From Steroidobacter agaridevorans (GTDB lineage Bacteria > Pseudomonadota > Gammaproteobacteria > Steroidobacterales > Steroidobacteraceae): DNA of 64,000 nucleotides. The position numbers and the translations under genes are program-made. A model generated the notes under the pieces. That model saw only the letters and a list, made by a program, of their open reading frames with translations, was not told where the DNA came from and did no database searches. The stretch spans positions 623,257 through 687,256 of the forward strand of contig NZ_BLJO01000004.1 of NCBI RefSeq assembly GCF_009932555.1, read 5' to 3'. Shown here piece by piece: positions 46,216 to 52,966 of the stretch (position 1 is the first letter of the stretch; the number at the start of each line of letters is the position of its first letter).

Positions 46216-46950
46216 ATGCCACTGGCCTCTGGGTTGGCCACCGCTTCGCGGGACCAAACGCTACGCTTTTCCTTCGCCGCCGCTTCGCTGTGGCGCGCCC
46301 TTCGCTTTTCCTTCGCCGCCGTCTTGCGGCGGCAACTCGCCGAGGTCCGCGGTATTCGCCTTCGCCTCTTTTCCTGGCCGGCGCTGGCCGCAGTTTTTTT
46401 GCTTGCTGCTGGTTGTGCCACCACGCCTAAAGCGCCTGGCACGGCGATTCCTGCCGATCTCAAGGACTTGGATCGTTGGCAAGCTCGCGGCCGGCTCGGC
46501 GTTTCCGGTCCCGATAACGGCGGCTCCGGCAGCTTCGAGTGGCGTCAACGCGGCGATGTTTCCAACGTCGACATCCGCGGCCCGGTCGGGATCGGCGGCG
46601 TGCATCTGGAATTGAGCGGCACCGGCGGCAATCCCAATCTCATATTGGAAACCAGCGACGGCCTCAAGCTAGAGTCCGACGCTGCCTGGGACGAACTGCA
46701 GAACCGCCTCGGCACTTCCGTGCCCGCCGGCAACCTGCGCTATTGGATGCTCGGTCTCGCCGCGCCCGGCGAGCATCGATGGCGTGATGAAAACGAAAAC
46801 GGTGTAACCACGCTGGAGCAAGGCGGCTGGCGCATCGACTATCAGCGCTACTCCACCGAGCCCGGCGCTCGCGTACCGATGCGCATCACCGCCACGAGCG
46901 GCGACGCGCGCGTGCGCATCGTCGTCGACCGCTGGCAGCTGGGACAATGA
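46216..46950 (+). CDS. lolB: LolB outer membrane lipoprotein receptor
   Basis: The mature protein is LolB-like (D-L-D-R-W-Q-A-R-G-R-L-G-V) after a lipoprotein signal L-L-A-A-G-C. From ATG 46216 there are about 60 residues before that Cys, far longer than usual, made partly of two copies of L-R-F-S-F-A-A. TTG 46324 would give a normal signal peptide (M-R-R-Q-L-A-E). LolB takes lipoproteins from LolA and inserts them in the outer membrane. ispE overlaps at ATGA. The start is uncertain. Confidence 0.85.
   Translation: MPLASGLATASRDQTLRFSFAAASLWRALRFSFAAVLRRQLAEVRGIRLRLFSWPALAAVFLLAAGCATTPKAPGTAIPADLKDLDRWQARGRLGVSGPDNGGSGSFEWRQRGDVSNVDIRGPVGIGGVHLELSGTGGNPNLILETSDGLKLESDAAWDELQNRLGTSVPAGNLRYWMLGLAAPGEHRWRDENENGVTTLEQGGWRIDYQRYSTEPGARVPMRITATSGDARVRIVVDRWQLGQ
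46243..46321. repeat. Two copies of a 39-bp unit within the lolB 5' end
   Basis: CGCTTTTCCTTCGCCGCCG occurs at 46264-46282 and 46303-46321, 39 bases apart, with partly matching bases around each. The unit encodes the duplicated L-R-F-S-F-A-A in the LolB reading frame. A recent local duplication or an inserted low-complexity repeat. Confidence 0.75.
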
Positions 46951-47819
46951 ACTACAACAACGAATTCCTCGGGCTGCCGGAACCCTGGCCGGCGCCCGCC
47001 AAGCTCAATCTGTGCCTGCACATCGTCGGCCGCCGTGCCGACGGCTATCACCTGTTACAAAGCGCCATGCAACTCATCGATCTATGCGATGAGCTGCAGT
47101 TCTACCGGCGCCCGGCCGGCGTCATCGAACGCGTCGGCGACAATGCCGACATCCCCGCCGAAGAGGATCTGGTCGTGCGCGCCGCGCGCTTGCTCGCGAC
47201 CCGCTACGAGGTCTTCGACGGCGTCGGCATCGAAATCAAAAAGCGCATTCCCGTCCAGGGCGGCCTGGGCGGCGGCAGCTCAGACGCTGCAACCGTGCTG
47301 GTTGCGCTCAACGAGCTGTGGCGGCTGGGCTTGAAGATCGAGGAGCTGGCCGCGCTCGGCCTGGGGCTCGGCGCCGACGTGCCCATTTTCGTGCGCGGCC
47401 ATTCGGCCTGGGCCGAGGGCGTCGGCGAACAACTCACGCCTTGCGACTTCCCGGAGCAGCTGTTTCTGGTGCTTAAACCGCAAACCGGAGTGAGCACTGC
47501 GGCCGTCTTTCAGGACCCTGAATTGACACGTAATTCACCCGTCACGACAATACGCGCCTTCTTCGCGGGGGGTGGTCATAACGACTGTGCCCCGGTGGTC
47601 CGCAAGCGCAGTGGTGAGATTGCCGAAGCGCTTGATTGGCTTGAGGAATTTGGGGAGGCAAGGCTGACCGGCACCGGCGCCTGCGTGTTCGTCGCGCTGC
47701 CTGACGAGGCGACGGCCCGGAGCGTACTGGCGCGCGTACCCGCGCGCTGGACCGGTTATGTGGTCCGAGGTCTGAACCGTTCGCCGCTGCTGGACCGGCT
47801 GGCGCACGAATCGGCCTGA
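46947..47819 (+). CDS. ispE: 4-diphosphocytidyl-2C-methyl-D-erythritol kinase
   Basis: A 290-residue GHMP kinase: P-A-P-A-K-L-N-L-C-L near the start and the phosphate loop P-V-Q-G-G-L-G-G-G-S-S-D-A-A. It phosphorylates CDP-methylerythritol in the non-mevalonate isoprenoid pathway. ATG 46947 overlaps the lolB stop. The lolB-ispE-tRNA-Gln order is common in gammaproteobacteria. Confidence 0.95.
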   Translation: MNYNNEFLGLPEPWPAPAKLNLCLHIVGRRADGYHLLQSAMQLIDLCDELQFYRRPAGVIERVGDNADIPAEEDLVVRAARLLATRYEVFDGVGIEIKKRIPVQGGLGGGSSDAATVLVALNELWRLGLKIEELAALGLGLGADVPIFVRGHSAWAEGVGEQLTPCDFPEQLFLVLKPQTGVSTAAVFQDPELTRNSPVTTIRAFFAGGGHNDCAPVVRKRSGEIAEALDWLEEFGEARLTGTGACVFVALPDEATARSVLARVPARWTGYVVRGLNRSPLLDRLAHESA

Positions 47820-47859
47820 ACTCCCCCGACTCGAGATCGAGTCATTCTTTTGCAGCTGT

Positions 47860-47934
47860 TGGGGCGTCGCCAAGTGGTAAGGCAGCGGGTTTTGATCCCG
47901 CCATTCGGAGGTTCGAATCCTTCCGCCCCAGCCA
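47860..47934 (+). tRNA. tRNA-Gln (UUG)
   Basis: A full cloverleaf of 75 bases with CCA encoded. The acceptor stem TGGGGCG pairs with CGCCCCA; the anticodon arm is GCGGG-TTTTGAT-CCCGC with anticodon TTG; the T-arm has GGTTCGAATCC. It lies 40 bases after ispE. Its 3' end (from 47901) is copied perfectly at 51388-51422. Confidence 0.97.
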
Positions 47935-47935
47935 A
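47901..47935 (+). repeat. Left copy of 35-bp direct repeat (tRNA-Gln 3' end)
   Basis: The last 34 bases of tRNA-Gln plus one. It matches 51388-51422 base for base. Together they bracket the integron. The 60 or so bases after each copy are also alike (my estimate about 70 percent), which is longer than a simple attachment core. Confidence 0.9.
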
Positions 47936-48309
47936 CATTTCTAGTAAAGGCAATAGCTTAAAGAATCGGTGGCGTCCCCTGAGATCCCCCGGCGCTGGCA
48001 CCAGGCTGGCACTTGACGAGGATGCATCCGCTGAGTTGAGCGACTTTCGCGTCATTCGCAGCAAACGAGTTGTTTGCTAGAGAAATGAGCGACGATCGAG
48101 TCGCTTACCGAAGAGCCACGCGCAAGCGTGCGTAGTACCAATGGCGGGATTTGATCCCGCGATCATAAGGCCCGCACACTTACTATTACCGGGTCTTGCT
48201 ACGAGTATCTACCGCATCGCTGCTGGCCACGACCGCCGGAGGTGCCGGACTTACGTCTGCGCGGCTACTGGCTGCAACAGACTGGCCTCTCGGTCCCAGG
48301 CGACGAACA
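47936..48309. other. 374-base gene-free stretch between tRNA and array
   Basis: No gene is supported. It contains an inverted repeat GCAAAC-GAGTT-GTTTGC (48061-48077, 5-base centre), a GNRA-type hairpin CACGC-GCAA-GCGTG (48118-48131), and GCGGGATTTGATCCCGC at 48144-48160, which matches the tRNA-Gln anticodon arm at 16 of 17 bases. The surroundings do not otherwise form a tRNA. It looks like decayed sequence at the end of a cassette array. Confidence 0.4.
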
Positions 48310-48399
48310 GCCGAACGCCGCGGTTGAGCCGCGAGCAAAAGCGCATCGCTTTTGCGAGTCGGGCGGGCGCAGCCCGCGAACTTGACGCGCTTGTTAGGC
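48310..48399 (-). other. attC site of cassette 5 (90 bp)
   Basis: Minus strand runs from GCCTAAC (R'') to GTTCGGC (R'). The middle folds as GCAAAAGCG-CAT-CGCTTTTGC (plus strand 48335-48355, perfect 9-bp stem). R'' matches the complement of the cassette 5' core GTTAGGC at 48849-48843. The R' core departs from GTTRRRY at one base, as expected at the array end. Confidence 0.85.
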
Positions 48400-48834
48400 A
48401 TTCTGATCACGCGCGTGCCGATTCCAGATCTGCTCAATGATCTCATCTGACTTACCCGGGCCACCATCCATTGTCTTGAACGACAGATCTCCAACATTCT
48501 CTCTGCTCAGTAGGTACTCCACGCCGCCAGCGAGAGTTAGCACGACAGTGCCACCAACCATGACAACGGACTGGGTATTCCAGTTCTGCGGGATGGAGAT
48601 CTTCATGTTCGTCCAGCCGCCTTCTTCAGGACGCAGTTCCTGATCTAGATTCAGAAACTGACCATAGAAGTCATTCTCTTGTATGGACGCGCTAATCGAT
48701 TCTGGACGCCACAAGAATTGATCGTCAGGCTCTCGCTGCTGCTCCGCGAGTCTCCGCTCTCGCGGTCGCCAAGCAAGTGCAAGGATCGCGAATGCACCGA
48801 CACTCAGAAAAATGACTATCGCGATGCTCAGCAT
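48394..48834 (-). CDS. Cassette 5 protein: anchored soluble domain, unknown
   Basis: A 146-residue protein with one N-terminal helix (about 3-21) followed by a charged region and a soluble domain with G-G-T-V-V-L-T-L-A-G-G-V-E-Y-L-L. The stop TAA is inside the attC R'' core. I do not recognise the family. Last cassette in the array; likely silent unless read through from an upstream promoter. Confidence 0.7.
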   Translation of the reverse strand: MLSIAIVIFLSVGAFAILALAWRPRERRLAEQQREPDDQFLWRPESISASIQENDFYGQFLNLDQELRPEEGGWTNMKISIPQNWNTQSVVMVGGTVVLTLAGGVEYLLSRENVGDLSFKTMDGGPGKSDEIIEQIWNRHARDQNA

Positions 48835-48842
48835 TTCTTGAT

Positions 48843-48902
48843 GCCTAACGTCTGCGCTCAGGCGCGTGCGTTTCGCACGTCGCCTGCAGCGCGTCGTTGG
48901 GT
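48843..48902 (-). other. attC site of cassette 4 (60 bp)
   Basis: Minus strand from ACCCAAC (R'') to GTTAGGC (R'). The centre folds as CAGGCG/CGCCTG then CGTGCG/CGCACG with an AAA loop and one unpaired A on an arm, the classical 59-base-element form. R'' is the exact complement of the cassette 5' core GTTGGGT. Confidence 0.92.
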
Positions 48903-48908
48903 TGCGAG

Positions 48909-49271
48909 CTACTTAATTTCATTCACGTACATCCGATAAGACTTTCCGCGATTATCGACTGCCCGCATTTGCTTGCGTTCACGCGCGGGCCAAACAAACA
49001 GTAGCTCCGTAAGCGCCTCAGGCCCCACACCATGCTTCGTAAGGTGCTTTGAAAGATTGTCTCTCCAGTACCCAATGGACTTCTTGATTCTGGGCGATCG
49101 AAGCACTTCTGGCTTGAATGTACCGGTGAGCCAGTTGACCTCTATGTCATAGCCCTTCGCATGGATGTCCACGAGTTCATCAATCACGTACCCATCGTCC
49201 ACGTAGTTCATCAGGCTGGTGAAACTGTGTCCAAAGTTGTGGATAGCGGAGTTGATGTGCTTGTACTTCAT
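48909..49271 (-). CDS. Cassette 4 protein, unknown soluble
   Basis: A 120-residue soluble protein from ATG 49271 (M-K-Y-K-H-I-N-S-A-I-H-N-F-G-H-S-F), preceded by AGGAAG. It is charged, with no membrane segment or signal. The family is not recognised; the N-terminal S-A-I-H-N-x-G-H-S-F pattern seems cassette-typical, but I cannot cite a source. Stop TAG at 48909 is seven bases past its attC, so the cassette is compact. Confidence 0.7.
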   Translation of the reverse strand: MKYKHINSAIHNFGHSFTSLMNYVDDGYVIDELVDIHAKGYDIEVNWLTGTFKPEVLRSPRIKKSIGYWRDNLSKHLTKHGVGPEALTELLFVWPARERKQMRAVDNRGKSYRMYVNEIK

Positions 49272-49283
49272 CGCCTTCCTGCC

Positions 49284-49373
49284 ACCCAACGCTGCGAATG
49301 AGCCGCGAGCAAAAGCGCCTCGCTTTTGCGAGTCGGGCGCGCCATGCGCGCGGACTCGATTCGCTTGTTAGCT
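49284..49373 (-). other. attC site of cassette 3 (90 bp)
   Basis: Minus strand from AGCTAAC (R'') to GTTGGGT (R'). The centre holds the same GCAAAAGCG/CGCTTTTGC stem as the cassette 5 site, showing a shared array-specific attC type. R'' is the exact complement of the cassette 5' core GTTAGCT. Confidence 0.9.
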
Positions 49374-49697
49374 GCTCTTGAGCCGGTGTTCATATGCGGT
49401 CACATGCTCCGGAAATAGTGTTCCGTATTCTGGACTAGCGATGCCGAGAACCGAGACCTCCATGCCGTCTGGCCCCAACTCCGCCGACTGATCTTCGAGA
49501 TGAACTCCGCCAGATGCTTCAATGAGAACCCCGCTGGCCGTGCAAACAGATAACACGCCAGAGGATGCAGCTCCCGCACCTTTATACCGCTCGTTAGGGA
49601 TGAACCTTCCAAAGGCTACGCCCATCGGTGGATCCCCGAACTCAAGGTCCGAGCCGCCGATCATCTCCTCGCCGCGATAAACGTTGAATCGAGCCAT
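49368..49697 (-). CDS. Cassette 3 protein, unknown, P-P-M-G-V-A-F-G-R-F motif
   Basis: A 109-residue protein starting M-A-R-F-N-V-Y-R-G-E-E, then a G-D-P-P-M-G-V-A-F-G-R-F-I-P segment. That segment resembles small conserved hypothetical proteins I associate with cassettes; unverified. No signal or membrane segment. The stop TAA lies in R''. Confidence 0.7.
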   Translation of the reverse strand: MARFNVYRGEEMIGGSDLEFGDPPMGVAFGRFIPNERYKGAGAASSGVLSVCTASGVLIEASGGVHLEDQSAELGPDGMEVSVLGIASPEYGTLFPEHVTAYEHRLKSS

Positions 49698-49709
49698 GCG
49701 TCTGCAGGC

Positions 49710-49796
49710 AGCTAACGCCCCGCGTGAGCCGCGAGCAACGGCGCCTCGCCCTTGCAAGTCGGGCACGCAACACGCGCGAACTCCAAGCGGTTGCTA
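49710..49796 (-). other. attC site of cassette 2 (87 bp), damaged R''
   Basis: Minus strand R'' reads TAGCAAC inside CTCTAGCAAC; R' is GTTAGCT. The expected complement of the 5' core GTTAGAG would be CTCTAAC, so three extra bases appear inside the core. The centre is a weaker version of the shared stem (GCAACGGCG/CGCCCTTGC). Confidence 0.75.
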
Positions 49797-50069
49797 GAGC
49801 GCATTGTTGGAGTCTCTATCGGGTTGAAACAGCCAGGCGAAGAAGAGACCGAAAAGACTCCCAGCCACCGCAGTCGGAACGCCAAAGAGGAGAGCAATCG
49901 GCCACATTGAAGCTCCGCCGCCACGATAGGGCAGCACGAACTCGTCGAGCAAGATCAAGGCTGCGAAACTTATTGAGGAAAGCGGCGCAGCTAGCCACCA
50001 CCATCGCTTGAACCACTGCAAAGCGAACGCTACAAGGAAGGAGGCAACGAATAGCAGAAGCAGTCCCAT
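49794..50069 (-). CDS. Cassette 2 protein, small membrane protein
   Basis: A 91-residue protein with three hydrophobic segments (about 2-18, 25-45, 55-80) and no recognised family. The stop TAG lies in R''. ATG 50069 is 4 bases from the attC of the preceding cassette, so the ribosome site must lie within that attC. Confidence 0.7.
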   Translation of the reverse strand: MGLLLLFVASFLVAFALQWFKRWWWLAAPLSSISFAALILLDEFVLPYRGGGASMWPIALLFGVPTAVAGSLFGLFFAWLFQPDRDSNNAL

Positions 50070-50072
50070 GCG

Positions 50073-50139
50073 CTCTAACGCCGCCGTTCAGCCGGAGCGC
50101 GCGTCTTCGCGCGCGATGGGCTGCAACGGCTTGTTATGC
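50073..50139 (-). other. attC site of cassette 1 (67 bp)
   Basis: Minus strand from GCATAAC (R'') to GTTAGAG (R'). A GCGCGC-rich hairpin lies in the centre. R'' is the exact complement of GTTATGC at the 5' border of the first cassette (50531-50525), which fixes that border and the attI junction. Confidence 0.9.
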
Positions 50140-50528
50140 ACGCTGGGCCACAATAGAGACAGAACAGCGGCGACCGCGCACGCGACCATGGAAAGAACGA
50201 AACAGCCTATCGTCGCGATGAGAGCCGTGAATGTGGCTCCAAAATCCATATCTCCTCCCACCGGCCCAACAGCCAGACTCCGCGCGCAGAACGCAAGCAG
50301 AACCGACCCGATGCAGTACCCCGCCGCACGAAAGAATGGGTTCTTCCACCAAACCCAGAACCCGGCGCAGACCAGTGAGGGAAGAGTCAACGATAGATGA
50401 GACATAAAAGAAAGACTGTATTGCGAATCCACGCTAGCGTAGCGAGCCGCCAGTGCAACAAGACACACTGCCGAAGCAAGTGACAGCAGTGCTATCGAGA
50501 CGCTGTAACGGGAAACTCTAGGATGCAT
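50088..50528 (-). CDS. Cassette 1 protein, membrane, reads into attC
   Basis: A 146-residue protein with four hydrophobic segments (about 9-27, 40-58, 68-85, 100-125). The last residues N-K-P-L-Q-P-I-A-R-E-D-A-R-S-G are translated from the attC, and the stop TGA is inside that site. The ATG overlaps the 5' core GTTATGC. It is closest to the integrase, so most likely to be expressed from a promoter there. Family unknown. Confidence 0.72.
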   Translation of the reverse strand: MHPRVSRYSVSIALLSLASAVCLVALAARYASVDSQYSLSFMSHLSLTLPSLVCAGFWVWWKNPFFRAAGYCIGSVLLAFCARSLAVGPVGGDMDFGATFTALIATIGCFVLSMVACAVAAVLSLLWPSVHNKPLQPIAREDARSG

Positions 50529-50782
50529 AACTCTTACTATAGACCGCCTAAATGCGGTAGTCCGTGCCGCGGCGTATTTCTGGATGCCGCAAAAGTGCGG
50601 TGTATCCCCCAGCCAACCTGGCTCCGATCTCCGCTTTCGTCCCATCTCTTCATGACTTAGGCACTTATTGGGCAATTCGCGCAGAAATATTACCGCACCG
50701 GACTCCGTTCGGTGGCCAAGATAGTGCCGCATTGTTGCCAGCGACAATCTGCCAGCTCATTGGAGTGAACAAGGAGGTTCTT
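50525..50782 (-). other. Probable attI region (254 bases, no gene)
   Basis: It lies between the first cassette border and intI. It carries ACCGC-CTAAAT-GCGGT (50543-50558) and CCGCA-AAAG-TGCGG (50587-50600); both end with A-[AG]-T-G-C-G-G-T, in the positions expected for integrase-binding direct repeats. A TATAGT-like box for cassette expression lies at 50541-50536. Cores and promoter are inference. Confidence 0.5.
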
Positions 50783-51387
50783 ATGTCGCCTGATTCGCAG
50801 GATCGAAACTCGCCGCGGCTGCTCGACCAAGTACGTGAGCTGATACGAATCCGCCACTACAGCATCCGTACGGAGCAAGCATATGTGCAGTGGATCAAGA
50901 GATTCATTCTGTTCCATGACAAACGCCATCCGCTCGAACTGGGCGCCGATGAGGTCACAGCGTTTCTCAGCCACTTGGCCGTGAAGCGCAATGTAGCGGC
51001 TTCCACGCAGAACCAAGCGCTGAACGCCATACTGTTTCTCTACCGGGATGTACTGACGTGCAAACTGCCGTGGCTGGACGGCGTACAGCGCGCCAAGAAG
51101 CCGCAGCGATTGCCAGTGGTGCTCACTCGCGATGAGGTCAGAGCCCTGCTCGCGCAAATGCAAGGCACCACCTGGCTCATGGCGGCGCTCGTTTACGGCG
51201 GCGGGTTGCGGCTGCTGGAATGCCTGCGCCTTCGAGTGAAGGGCATCGATTTCCAGTATCGCCAGCTGGTCATCCGAGACGCCAAAGGCCAGAAAGATCG
51301 CATTACACTGTTGCCGCAGAACCTGTTCGAGCCGCTACGCGACCATCTCGTCCGCGTACGCGCTCTACATGAGAGCGATCTTCGCGC
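50783..51387 (+). pseudogene. intI: Integron integrase IntI, truncated
   Basis: About 200 residues remain of the usual 320-340. The N-terminal SAM-like domain ([20 protein letters not shown]) and the start of the tyrosine-recombinase fold are close to IntI1. The first catalytic Arg is in G-G-G-L-R-L-L-E and the Lys in K-G-Q-K-D-R. The H-x-x-R, second His and catalytic Tyr are gone, together with the IntI-specific insert. After L-H-E-S-D-L-R-A the frame runs 24 codons into the tRNA-Gln copy to 51460. AAGGAGG precedes the ATG. Catalytically dead as written. Confidence 0.92.
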
Positions 51388-51422
51388 CCATTCGGAGGTT
51401 CGAATCCTTCCGCCCCAGCCAA
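51388..51422 (+). repeat. Right copy of 35-bp direct repeat (tRNA-Gln 3' end)
   Basis: Perfect copy of 47901-47935 fused to the truncated intI. It includes the whole T-arm and acceptor 3' half and CCA but no 5' half, so it is not a functional tRNA. The following bases up to about 51480 resemble those after the intact tRNA. Confidence 0.92.
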
Positions 51423-51500
51423 TATTTCCAATAAAAACAATAACTCAAAGAACCAGTTGAGTCCCCAGGGATCCGCCAGTGGCGGGACACATTCTGGCGA

Positions 51501-52946
51501 TCAGAACGACCCAAACGTCGAGCCGAGCACGAACGCCACGGCCAGACCGATGATCACGCTGACGATCACGGTCATTACCATATCCAGGTAGCTTTCTCGA
51601 TGCGTCAGGTGCGAGATCTGAAGCAGCAGCAGGACGGTGCCGTTGTGAGGCAGAGCATCGAGCGTGCCGGCACTGATCGTCGTCAGGCGATGCATGAGTG
51701 CGGGGTCGATGCCGTGCTCAGTCGCGAGCTGCATGTACGTCTCACCGAGTGTATTGAGCACGATGGCCATGCCGCCCGACGCTGTGCCGGTGAGGCCCGC
51801 CAGTGCGTTCATCGCGACTACGAGTGAAACCAGCGGTCCGCCCGGCACCTCCAACACTGCGTCTTGGACGGCTTTGAATGCAGGCAGCGCTGCAATCACC
51901 GCGCCGAATCCCACCAGGCTGGCGACCGTCATGATCGGCAGGACCGAGCCCTTGGCGCCGGCATCGAGGCTTTCGCGCAACGAGGGCAGACGACGGTAGT
52001 TGATGACAATCAGGGTCACGATGGCCGCCGTCAGCGCGACGACTACCGACCACACGCCGGCCACTGCTGCGCTCGTAACCGCGCCCCACCTGTCCGCCGC
52101 GAGAAATGTGAGATCCAGATTCGGGAGCACGAGCAGGGACATGAGAAAGTTCACGCTGATCACCACCACAAGCGGCAGCAGCGCAAGAATGAACGGCGGC
52201 TCGCCGATACTGCGTTTGCCGTGCTCGAATTCCGCAGGATCGAAATCTCCGGCAGCTGTCGCTCGCTCGCGAGACATCTCGTCGATGACGGGCGCCGTAT
52301 CCGCGGTATCGACGTAGACTTCTCCGGCATGCCGCGCTCTCGCCTCGGCGCGTTTCAGCCACCACATCCCAAAAGCTGCGATGACGATCGATGTAACGAT
52401 GCCCAGACCGGGAGCCGCGAAGGTCGTGGTGCCGAAGTAGGGCATCGGAATCGCGTTGTTCACCGAGGGCGTTCCAGGCATGACCGACATGGTGAATGTG
52501 AATGCGCCCAGACCGATCGCCGCCGGCATCAGCCGGGCCGGGATATTCGCCGCCCGGAACAGCTCTCGCGTCATCGGCACCAGCACGAAAAATGCGACAA
52601 AGACGCTGACCCCGCCATAGGTGACCACGGCCGAGGCCAGCACCACTGACAGCATGGTCCGTCGCACTCCCAACTTTGCCGTCAAGAAATTTGCGATCGA
52701 CTTGATCGAACCGCTGTCGTCCATGAGCTTGCCGAACAACCCGCCGAGCAGAAACATGGGAAACCATTGGGCGATGAAGCGCGCGGCCCCAGGCATGAAG
52801 GTCTGCGTCCAGTGGGCGAGAAGCGGCTCGCCGGAGATGGCTGCAGCCAGGAGCGCAGCTGCAGGCGATAGGAGCAGAACGCTCCAGCCCCGGTAGGCAA
52901 GCCACATCAACAATGCAAGCGCGAGCACTATCCCGGCGAGACCCAT
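51501..52946 (-). CDS. GntP-family permease
   Basis: A 481-residue protein with about twelve hydrophobic helices. The family stretches G-T-P-S-V-N-N-A-I-P and T-L-D-A-L-P-H-N-G are clear. GntP permeases take up gluconate, hydroxybutyrate or related acids with protons. ATG 52946 is the only convincing start: in-frame codons upstream continue for hundreds of residues but show no transporter sequence. Immediately next to the integron scar. Confidence 0.88.
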   Translation of the reverse strand: MGLAGIVLALALLMWLAYRGWSVLLLSPAAALLAAAISGEPLLAHWTQTFMPGAARFIAQWFPMFLLGGLFGKLMDDSGSIKSIANFLTAKLGVRRTMLSVVLASAVVTYGGVSVFVAFFVLVPMTRELFRAANIPARLMPAAIGLGAFTFTMSVMPGTPSVNNAIPMPYFGTTTFAAPGLGIVTSIVIAAFGMWWLKRAEARARHAGEVYVDTADTAPVIDEMSRERATAAGDFDPAEFEHGKRSIGEPPFILALLPLVVVISVNFLMSLLVLPNLDLTFLAADRWGAVTSAAVAGVWSVVVALTAAIVTLIVINYRRLPSLRESLDAGAKGSVLPIMTVASLVGFGAVIAALPAFKAVQDAVLEVPGGPLVSLVVAMNALAGLTGTASGGMAIVLNTLGETYMQLATEHGIDPALMHRLTTISAGTLDALPHNGTVLLLLQISHLTHRESYLDMVMTVIVSVIIGLAVAFVLGSTFGSF

Positions 52947-52966
52947 GGGTCCATGCCTTTGTTTCT

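Larger units (their letters stand above)
48310..51387. mobile_element. Degenerate chromosomal integron with five cassettes
   Basis: Five minus-strand open frames each end at or near an attC-like site, all read away from an integron-integrase gene at 50783. The stop codon lies in the R'' core of attC in cassettes at 48394, 49368 and 49794. Four cassettes have R'' exactly complementary to their own 5' core, the hallmark of cassettes inserted from a circle. The integrase is truncated at 51387, so the array should be immobile unless rescued in trans. Confidence 0.88.

Noticed and set aside
44882..46222. A 446-codon minus-strand frame opposite the TPR lipoprotein
   Set aside because: Antisense mirror of TPR repeats; no start signal or family features.
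48141..48440. A 99-codon plus-strand frame at the array end
   Set aside because: It runs through attC of cassette 5 and has no ribosome site or recognisable sequence.
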